DNA from: an uncultured Erysipelotrichaceae bacterium
Lineage (GTDB): Bacteria; Bacillota_I; Bacilli_A; RF39; UBA660
NCBI GenBank assembly: GCA_902772675.1
Contig: CACYBN010000042.1
Span: 1 to 12,718, forward strand
Reading direction: 5' to 3'
Length of the DNA: 12,718 nt
This document shows, in pieces, positions 5,411 through 12,707 of the stretch. The notes below the pieces were generated by a model. The model saw only the letters and a list, made by a program, of their open reading frames with translations, was not told the origin of the DNA and ran no database searches. The position numbers were made by a program, and so were the translations under genes. Every line of letters begins with the position of its first letter. Within the stretch, counting starts at the first letter, position 1.

Positions 5411-7201
5411 TTAAAATAAATTATTTAAGAATTTTCTTACTCTATCCCAAAAAGTTTCTTTCTCTGAAGCTTTTTCAACTTTAACAGTAGTCTTAGTTTC
5501 TTTTTCTTGTCCATCAATCATCATTACTATTTTGGTAGAACCATCTATTCCATCTTTTAATGAATCAAAAGTCTTATAAGAATTAGATAGTTTTAATAGT
5601 TTTTCTACTTTTGCTTGATTTGGCTTTATTTCATTATTAACATAATTAACAATTGGAGCTATTCCATTATCATTATATTCTTTAATACCTGAATATAAAG
5701 TATTAGATCCTTCTTTCAATTTTTGACTACCATAAGTTAATTTATCACTTCCAGATGATAATTTAGAAGTTCCATCATGTAGAGTATTAAGTCCTTCTTT
5801 TAATTGATTTAAATATCCATCTATAGTTGTTATTTTCTCTTTAGTAGTTTTCTTAGCCTCTGCTGCTACTTGATCAGCTACTTTTGAAGCAATACTATAA
5901 GCTGTATTATAAGATACTTTACCAGCTGTATCTTTTGCTGTATTTATAGCAGTTTCTTGTGCTGTTTGAAGAGCAGTTTGATATGCTGTAGATATTGCTG
6001 TTTGATATGCTGTTTTTCCAATCAAATCTAGAGTTTGCTCATCAGTTATACCTTGTTCTTTCATACTTTCTACTGCATCTTGATATGCTTTTTTACCAAT
6101 AGCATCTTTATAAGAATCAGTAAATTTAGAATCAACTTCTTTTTTTGCTGCTTGCTTTATACTATTTGTATATTCATCTGTCATTATGCTTTCTACTGCT
6201 TTTTCACTTGCTGATTTAGCTATGCTATCTAAGGTTTTTTCATCTAATGTATTACCATTTTCAACAGCGGATTCTAAACTGCTTTCTAAAGAAGATATTA
6301 AAGTATCTAATTTATCATATGCTTGTTTAATTCCAGCATCTTCTTGTTTTAAACCTTCATTAAGTTCTTTCATGCCTTGCTCTAAACTAGCTATTCCATT
6401 ATCTAATGATTTAGACCCATCTTCAATTTGTTTAGTAGCTTTATCTAATTTATCTACTTTCTTATATAAATCATCTGCTTTATCAAATATATCTAAATCA
6501 CTAGAATCTAATAATTTAGGAGTTCCTACAGAGTATATAGTAGGTAAACTAAATTCAGTTGTTTTATATTCTACTGTAAAAGTATCAATTCCTTTTAGTT
6601 TATCTATATTTAAAGATTCATATAATCCAGGAGCATTTATTCCTACTAAAATAGAATTAGTTCCATTAGTAGTTACAATACCATTATTAGCTTTTATATT
6701 AGTATTTTTAGAATTATCTAATATTAAACCAGTACTTATTACAAATGGTGTATATAATATTTCGGTTTTATTATTTATATCAACAACATTTTTTAAATTA
6801 TTTATATATTTAATAACTATTTTAATATTACCTGATTTACCTAAAATATCTTTAAGATTTCTTTCTTCTCCATTTAAATAATATTTAACCTTCATACTAA
6901 TTGGTAATTCTTTTTTGGTAGTACCTTGATAATAAACATCATCACTAGTCCACTTTAAAATATCTCCTTTTTTAGTATAAATATCATTATTATTAACATT
7001 TAAAATATTTTCTAATATTGATTTATCTTCACTTGTACCAGTTATATGTTCACTGACAATATTTTTATTTACAGATCCATCACTATTTCTTTTTGAATAA
7101 ATTACTTCAGTTTTACTAGATGCATATACTGGAAGAATACTGCTGACAATCATAATTGATGTCATTGAACAAACAGCTATATTTTTAATTATTTTTTTCA
7201 T
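5411..7201 (-). CDS. Secreted long-helical protein with LxxG repeats (YhgE/EsaA-like central region), partner of the MMPL exporter
   Basis: 596 residues. A signal peptide (1-27, cleavage likely after VYA) is followed by a beta-rich N-domain (about 30-230). A long helical region (about 235-545) opens and closes with x-x-x-L-x-x-G repeats: LDNGIASLEQGMKELNEGL at 266-284 and a run of about six from 464 to 506. Between them lie Ala/Thr-rich helices, including about 13 tandem tetrads of the form TAxx (397-448, e.g. TAYQTAISTAYQTALQ). The C-terminus ends in amphipathic FWDRVRKFLNNLF, with no second membrane segment. YhgE/Pip/EsaA proteins share the LxxG helices but carry C-terminal membrane helices, missing here. 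The ATG overlaps the end of the MMPL gene by 17 bases, with GGGAGGT inside it: tight coupling, so the two probably act together. A stalk or adaptor role is inference. Confidence 0.8.
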   Translation of the reverse strand: MKKIIKNIAVCSMTSIMIVSSILPVYASSKTEVIYSKRNSDGSVNKNIVSEHITGTSEDKSILENILNVNNNDIYTKKGDILKWTSDDVYYQGTTKKELPISMKVKYYLNGEERNLKDILGKSGNIKIVIKYINNLKNVVDINNKTEILYTPFVISTGLILDNSKNTNIKANNGIVTTNGTNSILVGINAPGLYESLNIDKLKGIDTFTVEYKTTEFSLPTIYSVGTPKLLDSSDLDIFDKADDLYKKVDKLDKATKQIEDGSKSLDNGIASLEQGMKELNEGLKQEDAGIKQAYDKLDTLISSLESSLESAVENGNTLDEKTLDSIAKSASEKAVESIMTDEYTNSIKQAAKKEVDSKFTDSYKDAIGKKAYQDAVESMKEQGITDEQTLDLIGKTAYQTAISTAYQTALQTAQETAINTAKDTAGKVSYNTAYSIASKVADQVAAEAKKTTKEKITTIDGYLNQLKEGLNTLHDGTSKLSSGSDKLTYGSQKLKEGSNTLYSGIKEYNDNGIAPIVNYVNNEIKPNQAKVEKLLKLSNSYKTFDSLKDGIDGSTKIVMMIDGQEKETKTTVKVEKASEKETFWDRVRKFLNNLF

Positions 7202-9269
7202 TTTTAAGACCTCCCTTAAAACCTAAAGTCGTTTTAGTTATAATTCCATCAAAAATATATAATAAACTTGGAAGTATGATAATTACCACCAACATACTAA
7301 TAATTGCTCCTCTACTCATAAGATTACATAAAGAACTAATTAAAGATAATTTAGAATATATTCCTACACCAAAAGTAGCTCCAAAGAAACATAATCCGCT
7401 TACAAATATTGATTCTATAGAATTATCCAAAGCATATTTAATAGATTCTTCTTTATTAGTTCCTGTCTTTCTTTTTGATAAATATTTATTAGTTAAAAGA
7501 ATAGCATAATCTATTGTAGCTCCCAATTGAATTGTACCTATTACTATTGAAGCTACAAATGGTAATTCAGTTACAGAATAATATGGAATACCTAAATTTA
7601 TACATATAGCAAATTCTATAGTAATTATTAATATTATTGGTAATGAAATAGATTTAAGTACAAATAACATAATAATGAATATTACTCCAATCGAAGTAAA
7701 ATTAACATTTTTAAAATCTTCATCACAAATATGAACTAAATCTGTAGTTAAAGGTCCTACTCCTGCAATTATTCCATTCTTATCATATTTTTTTATTATT
7801 CCATTAATAGTTGATACTTGTTCGTTTAATTCATCACTTGCTGTTTCATAAATTGAATTTATTATTATCAATTGATATTTATCGTTATATAACATCTTTT
7901 GAATTTTATTGGGTAACATTTCAGAATTAAATCCCATAGATTCTAATTTATTAGCACTTATTACAAGATTAATTCCATCTACTTTTTCTATATCATTTAT
8001 CATTTTAGATATTTCTTCATTCTTAATAGATGAATCTACTAATATCATTTCTGTATTTACTAATTCAAAATCTTTCTTTAACTTTTCATTTGCAATACTA
8101 CTTTCTAGAGTATCAGGTAAAGAATCATCTAAATCATAATAGACATCTACATTTTTATTACCATAATAGAAAGGATAATATAATAATAAGAATATTATAA
8201 AAATCAAATATGGAAATCTTAAACTAAAACTTTTTATCTTATTAAATTTTAAATTTAATTCTTTATGTTTAGTTTTTTCTATTAAATTATCAAAGAATAG
8301 CAATAATGCAGGAAATACTATTAGAACACATAATACTCCAAATACTACTCCTTTTGCCATTACTATACCTATATCTTTACCTAAGGTAAGTTGCATTGTA
8401 CATAAAGCTAAGAAACCTGCTACTGTAGTTAAAGAAGAACCTGTTACTGAACTAAAAGTATCAGATATGGCTTCACTCATTGCTTTTTCTTTAGTATTAT
8501 TAGTCTTTTTAGCATTTTGATATCTCTTATATAAGAAGATAGAAAAGTCTGTAGTTACACCTAATTGTAATACTGCACTTATAGCTTTTGTAATATAGGA
8601 AATATTACCTAAGAATATATTTGTACCCATATTAAATAGAATAGCTATTCCAATATTTGCAAGTAATAGAATTGGAACTACAAAAGAATCCAAAGATAGA
8701 GATAAAACAATTAAACATAATAAAACTGCTAAAGTTACATAAATCAATATTTCAGAATTAGCTACATTCTTAGTATCTAATACCATTGAACTCATTCCAC
8801 CAACCAATACATTTTTATCAGTTATATCTCTTATTTCTTCTATTGCATTTAGAGTTTCTTCAGCTGATGTAGATGTATCAAATGTAACTGCAATAACATC
8901 AACATTATCTTTTGATATTTTATTAATTAACTCTTTGGGTAACATTTCTTTAGGAATAGTTGTACCTAATACATCTGCATATGAAATAGCAGCTCCTACA
9001 TGATCGATCTCTTTAATTTGTTCTTCTAGATTTAACAAATCTTTAGCTTGCATATTTTCTACTATTACAAAAGAATATGCACCAACTCCAAAATCATTAG
9101 TTAATATTTCTTGTCCTTTCATAGTTTCTATATCTTCAGGTAAATAAACTAAAATATCATAATTTATTTTTGTTAGTTTATATCCAATTATTGAAGGTAT
9201 TAAAAGAATAAAAGTAATTATAATTATTAATTTTTTATGATTACTTATAAAACTAGATAATTTTTTCAT
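7185..9269 (-). CDS. MMPL/HAE3-type RND family exporter
   Basis: 694 residues, an internally duplicated RND protein. Each half has one membrane helix (about 13-30; 350-369), an extracytoplasmic domain, then a bundle of five helices. The family's TM4 acidic motif appears twice, QLGVTTDFSIFLYKRY (235-250, D241) and QLGATIDYAILLTNKY (581-596, D587), matching the proton-relay aspartates of MmpL proteins. Relatives export fatty acids, lipids or drugs, such as staphylococcal FarE, which also pairs with a TetR regulator. The substrate is unknown here. Start: an ATG at 9308 is open but lies within the -10 box and before the mRNA start. The ATG at 9269, preceded by AAAGGAGGT, is the real one. The gene is divergent from tetR and overlaps the downstream secreted-protein gene. 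Confidence 0.92.
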   Translation of the reverse strand: MKKLSSFISNHKKLIIIITFILLIPSIIGYKLTKINYDILVYLPEDIETMKGQEILTNDFGVGAYSFVIVENMQAKDLLNLEEQIKEIDHVGAAISYADVLGTTIPKEMLPKELINKISKDNVDVIAVTFDTSTSAEETLNAIEEIRDITDKNVLVGGMSSMVLDTKNVANSEILIYVTLAVLLCLIVLSLSLDSFVVPILLLANIGIAILFNMGTNIFLGNISYITKAISAVLQLGVTTDFSIFLYKRYQNAKKTNNTKEKAMSEAISDTFSSVTGSSLTTVAGFLALCTMQLTLGKDIGIVMAKGVVFGVLCVLIVFPALLLFFDNLIEKTKHKELNLKFNKIKSFSLRFPYLIFIIFLLLYYPFYYGNKNVDVYYDLDDSLPDTLESSIANEKLKKDFELVNTEMILVDSSIKNEEISKMINDIEKVDGINLVISANKLESMGFNSEMLPNKIQKMLYNDKYQLIIINSIYETASDELNEQVSTINGIIKKYDKNGIIAGVGPLTTDLVHICDEDFKNVNFTSIGVIFIIMLFVLKSISLPIILIITIEFAICINLGIPYYSVTELPFVASIVIGTIQLGATIDYAILLTNKYLSKRKTGTNKEESIKYALDNSIESIFVSGLCFFGATFGVGIYSKLSLISSLCNLMSRGAIISMLVVIIILPSLLYIFDGIITKTTLGFKGGLKNEKNN
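7208..7215 (-). promoter_or_regulatory. Shine-Dalgarno of the secreted helical protein, inside the MMPL gene
   Basis: GGGAGGTC on the minus strand lies in the last codons of the MMPL gene, with GGAGG eight bases before the ATG at 7201. The MMPL stop falls 14 bases downstream of that start, so ribosomes ending the pump can re-initiate. Confidence 0.8.
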
Positions 9270-9273
9270 AATA

Positions 9274-9282
9274 ACCTCCTTT
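9274..9282 (-). promoter_or_regulatory. Shine-Dalgarno fixing the MMPL start codon
   Basis: AAAGGAGGT (minus strand) ends four bases before the ATG at 9269. No SD precedes the alternative ATG at 9308, which lies upstream of the predicted mRNA start. Confidence 0.88.
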
Positions 9283-9295
9283 ATCAACAATATAT

Positions 9296-9324
9296 ACCAT
9301 AACACCAAAATGACTATTGGTCAA
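9296..9324 (-). promoter_or_regulatory. Promoter of the MMPL operon
   Basis: On the minus strand TTGACC (9324-9319), 17 bases, then TATGGT (9301-9296), which carries an extended TGn just upstream. The start would be near 9289, leaving a leader of about 20 bases with the SD. The -35 box forms one arm of the operator palindrome. Confidence 0.72.
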
Positions 9325-9338
9325 TACCGATTGACTAA
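9317..9338. promoter_or_regulatory. TetR operator palindrome between the divergent promoters
   Basis: Half-site TTGGTCAAT, spacer ACCG, half-site ATTGACTAA: eight of nine positions per arm pair (TTRGTCAAT as consensus). The inner GTCAAT/ATTGAC arms hold the MMPL -35 (9324-9319) and the tetR -35 (9331-9336). One bound dimer would thus silence both promoters. An overlapping imperfect repeat TGAC-N5-GTCA (9311-9323) could add a second dimer site. The regulator is inferred to be the adjacent TetR protein. Confidence 0.75.
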
Positions 9339-9359
9339 ATAAAAATATTATTATAAAAT
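9331..9359 (+). promoter_or_regulatory. Promoter of tetR
   Basis: TTGACT (9331-9336), 17 bases, TAAAAT (9354-9359). The start would be near 9366, about 10 bases before the ATG. The leader offers only a weak SD (GTGATG), consistent with low expression of a regulator. Confidence 0.72.
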
Positions 9360-9375
9360 CATTTTGTGATGTGAA

Positions 9376-9969
9376 ATGAATAATATAGATAAAGAGAAAT
9401 TACAAAAGAAAGAAAGATTACTTAATTCGGGATTTGAATTATTTATGAATAAAGGTATTAATAATACTTCTATTCAAGATATTACTGATAAAGCAGATGT
9501 AGCTAAAGGTACTTTTTACTTGTATTACAAAAATAAATATGAATTACAAAACGACATAATAGTACTAAAATCTAAAGAATTATTAGATTCTGCGATTAAA
9601 GAAACTCAAAATAAAAATATTAAAAATCTAGATGATAAAATAATTTCAGTAATTGATCATATTATTAATACTTTAAAAAATTCTCCACTGCTTATGAATT
9701 TAATTGGAAAAGATATCTCTTTAGGATATATAGAAGAGAAATTTGATAATTTTATCAACGATGATGAAGATAGCATTCAAACTTATTTTATGAAAGCATA
9801 TGAAAAAAGTAATATAAAATTAAAAAATCCAATAGTCACATTTTATATGATTATTGAATTAGCTTCTGCATCAATTTATTCATCTATAACTAAAAAGATT
9901 CCATTAGAAATTGATGAATATAAAGAATATTTATATTCTAGTATTAGATTATTATTAAAAGAAAAATAA
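9376..9969 (+). CDS. TetR/AcrR family transcriptional regulator of the divergent MMPL operon
   Basis: 197 residues, the usual TetR size. The N-terminal DNA-binding domain shows RLLNSGFELFMNKG (14-27) and the helix-turn-helix TSIQDITDKADVAKGTFYLYYKNK (31-54, the family T-x-x-x-I-a-x-x-A-g-v-x-k-G-t-f-Y-x-y-F-k-x-K signature, with Y in place of F at 'YYKNK'). The rest is the all-helical ligand-binding and dimer domain, which is not conserved enough to name an inducer. It is the only plus-strand gene and faces away from the MMPL pair across a 106-base gap containing a palindrome over both -35 boxes. Autoregulation together with repression of the exporter is therefore likely, released by a hydrophobic ligand as in FarR-type systems. 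The ATG at 9376 has a weak SD (GTGATG). Its stop TAA lies inside the shared terminator. Confidence 0.92.
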   Translation: MNNIDKEKLQKKERLLNSGFELFMNKGINNTSIQDITDKADVAKGTFYLYYKNKYELQNDIIVLKSKELLDSAIKETQNKNIKNLDDKIISVIDHIINTLKNSPLLMNLIGKDISLGYIEEKFDNFINDDEDSIQTYFMKAYEKSNIKLKNPIVTFYMIIELASASIYSSITKKIPLEIDEYKEYLYSSIRLLLKEK

Positions 9970-9987
9970 GAGTTACCTCTTATTTTT
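9962..9987. terminator. Bidirectional terminator shared by tetR and tcdA
   Basis: An 11-bp stem AAAAATAAGAG/CTCTTATTTTT has a four-base loop (9973-9976), a T-run on the plus side (to 9989) and an A-run on the other side. The tetR TAA (9967-9969) lies in one arm and the tcdA TAA (9982-9980) in the other, so both converging transcripts end on the same hairpin. Confidence 0.85.
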
Positions 9988-10666
9988 TTATTATTTCTCT
10001 TATTATATAACTGCTTATTAATAGACCTGCTGATGGAGGAACAAATGCTGTACTGCCTGGAGTATAATCTCCTGTTTTTACAGGTATTTCCTTCGAGCAT
10101 AGACACATTACTTTTTTATTAATCTTCATATCTTTTACATATTTTCTAATTATTCTAGCTAAAGGATCATTTGATGTCTTTCTTATGTCTATAATTTCTA
10201 ATTTAGATGGATCAAATCTATTACCAGTTCCCATGCAAGTAATAAATGGAACATCCCTTTTTAGACATTCATCAATAATTAGTTTCTTAGTAGTTGTTGT
10301 ATCACACGCATCAACAAGATAATCTATTTTTTCTTCAAATAATAGATCTATATTATCTTTTAATATAAAATCTGTTATTTTTTTTGTTTCACAATCAGGA
10401 TTAATATCTTTTATTCGTTTTTCAAATTCATCTGTTTTATTTAAACCAATAGTAGAATTCAATGCTATTATTTGTCTATTTATATTAGTTTCATCTACTG
10501 TATCTTTATCAACTATTATGATTTTACCAATACCAGATCTTACTAAACTCTCAACAACATAACCCCCAACTCCTCCTAATCCGATAACTAAAATTGTACT
10601 TTTATTTATCTTTTTAAAAGAGTCTTCATCAACTATTTTTTTAAATCTATCAAATATTTTATTCAT
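9980..10666 (-). CDS. tcdA: tRNA threonylcarbamoyladenosine dehydratase TcdA (CsdL/YgdL, ThiF/E1-like)
   Basis: 228 residues, somewhat shorter than the about 268 of E. coli TcdA. It is an E1-like adenylating enzyme that in known cases uses ATP to cyclise t6A to ct6A at tRNA position 37. Visible: RF...(7-8) at the N-terminus, Rossmann GLGGVGG (29-35), VDKDTVDETNINRQ (52-65) with the acidic tail binding ribose and the NRQ catalytic Arg, K77, DACDTTTTK (119-127), then MGTGNRFDPSKLEIIDIRKTSNDPLAR (145-171) and GSTAFVPPSAGL (204-215), all typical of TcdA rather than ThiF or MoeB. Only short Cys-containing stretches (C188, C190) are seen; no zinc-binding CxxC pairs. The ATG lies inside the end of the DUF1003 gene (8-base overlap) with no good SD, so translation is coupled. 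Confidence 0.9.
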   Translation of the reverse strand: MNKIFDRFKKIVDEDSFKKINKSTILVIGLGGVGGYVVESLVRSGIGKIIIVDKDTVDETNINRQIIALNSTIGLNKTDEFEKRIKDINPDCETKKITDFILKDNIDLLFEEKIDYLVDACDTTTTKKLIIDECLKRDVPFITCMGTGNRFDPSKLEIIDIRKTSNDPLARIIRKYVKDMKINKKVMCLCSKEIPVKTGDYTPGSTAFVPPSAGLLISSYIIREIIKK

Positions 10667-11180
10667 CTATATCATCTTCTAATAATTTTAGAATTTTATT
10701 TTGATTTTTTATTAAAGTTTTTATATCATCATGAAGATCTTCTAGAATTAACTCTGATTTTAAATCAACTTGATAGTCATTTTGGTTTCTTAAACTATCT
10801 TTTTTAGCTTGTCTATTTTGACTCATCATAATAACTGGTGCTTGCAATGCAGCTAAACATGATAATAATAGATTTAATAATATAAATGGATATTCATCTA
10901 TTGCATGTGTACCTAAAATAACAGCATTTAATACTACCCAAAATACTAAAAACAAAGTAAATCCAATAATAAATGGCCATGAACCTGCTACTTCTGCTAC
11001 TTTATCTGCTATTCTATCTCCTCTAGTAATATTCTCATCTTCATGTTTTTCTACATCTATTGATAACGGCTTATCAATTAACATTTCTATTAATTCATCT
11101 TCTGATTCTCCAGGAATATCTTGCTTAATTAACTTCTTAACTAAAGCTCTTTTATTTACAACATTATCTTTCTTTTCCAT
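10659..11180 (-). CDS. DUF1003 domain-containing membrane protein
   Basis: 173 residues. A charged N-terminus (1-50) is followed by DRIADKVAEVAGSWPFIIGF (55-74), two membrane segments (about 70-90 and 100-116) and the strongly conserved block YPFILLNLLLSCLAALQAPVIMMSQNRQ (97-124). The C-terminal helix (LKSELILEDLHDDIKTLI...) looks coiled-coil. All the DUF1003 hallmarks (GSW, YPFILLN, QAP-x-IMMSQNRQ) are present. The function is unknown; some family members are annotated as magnesium-related on weak evidence. Start: ATG at 11180 behind AGGAGGATAAA. The TAG of the cardiolipin synthase gene overlaps that SD, and this gene's end overlaps tcdA, so all three are one operon. Confidence 0.92.
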   Translation of the reverse strand: MEKKDNVVNKRALVKKLIKQDIPGESEDELIEMLIDKPLSIDVEKHEDENITRGDRIADKVAEVAGSWPFIIGFTLFLVFWVVLNAVILGTHAIDEYPFILLNLLLSCLAALQAPVIMMSQNRQAKKDSLRNQNDYQVDLKSELILEDLHDDIKTLIKNQNKILKLLEDDIDE

Positions 11181-11189
11181 TTTATCCTC

Positions 11190-12707
11190 CTACATCATAG
11201 TAGAAAATATTCTTAGAAATCCTAAATACAATCTCTTAATAAAATTAGTTTTAGTATTTTCTATAGTTATTTTTCTACTTACACTTAATATTGTATCTAT
11301 ATCATTTTTTATATCTTTAATTACTTTACTCTTATATATGAAACTTGAACATTCAAAGTGCATATCAAGACTTCTATAATCCAAATTAATAGTACCTACC
11401 GTAGATATTTTATCATCTACTAAAAAGACTTTACTATGTAAGAATCCAGAAGAATACTCATATATTTCAATACCATTCTCTAACAGATTCTTATAATATG
11501 ATCTTGTTACATCATAAACTATCTTTTTATCAGGAACTCCAGGAGTAACTATTTTTATACATACTCCTCTTTTTCTAGCTAAAATAAAAGCTTTTATTAG
11601 ATTATTATCTATTATTAAATATGGAGTTAATATATAAATACTTTTCTTTGATTGATTTATCATATTTAAATAAACATTTTCTCCAACAGATTCTTTTTTT
11701 AACGGATTAGAACAATATAAAGATATATATCCATCATTATTAGTTTTACCATACTTTGGCTTATATGATAATACTGGTTTAGATAATTTCCTAATACTTT
11801 TCCACATACTTAGAAAAGCAACTGTAAAATTCCAAGTAACTTCTCCTTCAATTCTAACTACACTATCTTTCCAATATCCAAATCTTTCTTTATAATTTAT
11901 ATATTCATCTCCGATATTAATTCCACCAGTATAACAGATTATTCCATCTATTACAGTTATTTTTCTATGATCTCTATTATTTAAAAAAGCTGAGAAGAAA
12001 TGGTTTACTACATTAAAAGAAATACATTTAATTCCTAGATTTTCAAGCTCTTTATCATAATTATCTGGTAATCCATTAATAGAGCCAACATCATCATATA
12101 TAACTTTTACTTCTACCCCTTCATTTACTTTTTTAACTAATATTTCTAATATTTCATTCCACATCTTACCTAAATTAACAATAAAATATTCCATAAATAT
12201 ATATTTTTTAGCAGATAATAAATCTTCCTTTAGTTTTATAAAAGCTGATTCTCCATTTTTAAAATAATCTATTTTATCATTATTATATACAAGATATCCT
12301 GATTTATTTATATAGTTAAATTGTGAATAAACTGAGTCATCTAATTTTTCTATTTCTTCTAATACATTTTCATCTTGTACTAAATATTTATTTTGTTTTT
12401 CACTATTATCTCTTATCATTTTAACTGTTTTTGATCTTAAAAAATTATTACTTACGAAGACAAAAGAAAATACTCCCAATATAGGTATTATTATTACTAA
12501 TACAATCCAAAAAATATTATCTATTATTTTAGTAGTACTCTTACTACTTTTTAAATCTATTAATACAAATATTAGTCCTAAAATTCTTAGTAATATTTCT
12601 ATTTTTAAAGATATATTAGCAAAATATATAATAGTTAGTAGACTTAAAACAACTTGTATTATAAATACTACAAAGACTAGAAATAATCTTTTTACTCCCT
12701 GACTCAT
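11190..12707 (-). CDS. cls: Cardiolipin synthase (phospholipase D superfamily)
   Basis: 505 residues, standard for Bacillus-type Cls. There are three N-terminal hydrophobic segments (about 7-29, 35-50 and 62-87); the usual two-helix anchor plus an extra one is typical of Firmicute enzymes. Two PLD catalytic domains follow, each with an intact HKD motif: HRKITVID (H247, K249, D254) followed by GGINIGDEY, and HSKVFLVD (H424, K426, D431) followed by GTINLDYRS. It joins two phosphatidylglycerols to make cardiolipin and glycerol at the membrane. First gene of the operon with DUF1003 and tcdA. The ATG follows TAGGTGATAAT; the promoter lies beyond the right edge. Confidence 0.94.
   Translation of the reverse strand: MSQGVKRLFLVFVVFIIQVVLSLLTIIYFANISLKIEILLRILGLIFVLIDLKSSKSTTKIIDNIFWIVLVIIIPILGVFSFVFVSNNFLRSKTVKMIRDNSEKQNKYLVQDENVLEEIEKLDDSVYSQFNYINKSGYLVYNNDKIDYFKNGESAFIKLKEDLLSAKKYIFMEYFIVNLGKMWNEILEILVKKVNEGVEVKVIYDDVGSINGLPDNYDKELENLGIKCISFNVVNHFFSAFLNNRDHRKITVIDGIICYTGGINIGDEYINYKERFGYWKDSVVRIEGEVTWNFTVAFLSMWKSIRKLSKPVLSYKPKYGKTNNDGYISLYCSNPLKKESVGENVYLNMINQSKKSIYILTPYLIIDNNLIKAFILARKRGVCIKIVTPGVPDKKIVYDVTRSYYKNLLENGIEIYEYSSGFLHSKVFLVDDKISTVGTINLDYRSLDMHFECSSFIYKSKVIKDIKNDIDTILSVSRKITIENTKTNFIKRLYLGFLRIFSTMM

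Noticed and set aside
5940..6013. Regular DNA repeats suggestive of a CRISPR or tandem array
   Set aside because: The repeats follow codon frame and encode the TAxx tetrads. There are no constant repeats with unique spacers and no cas genes.
6186..6881. 231-codon open frame on the plus strand
   Set aside because: It lies wholly antisense to the helical protein gene, has no SD, and has a low-complexity Ser/Leu composition expected from the reverse of the real gene. The same holds for the short plus frames at 7276-7509 and 7909-8139, and for the minus frame at 9876-10106.
9270..9308. Longer MMPL start at 9308 (adds 13 residues)
   Set aside because: The ATG lies inside the predicted -10 box and upstream of the mRNA start, with no SD. 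AAAGGAGGT directly precedes the ATG at 9269, whose product starts with a normal MKKLSSF end.
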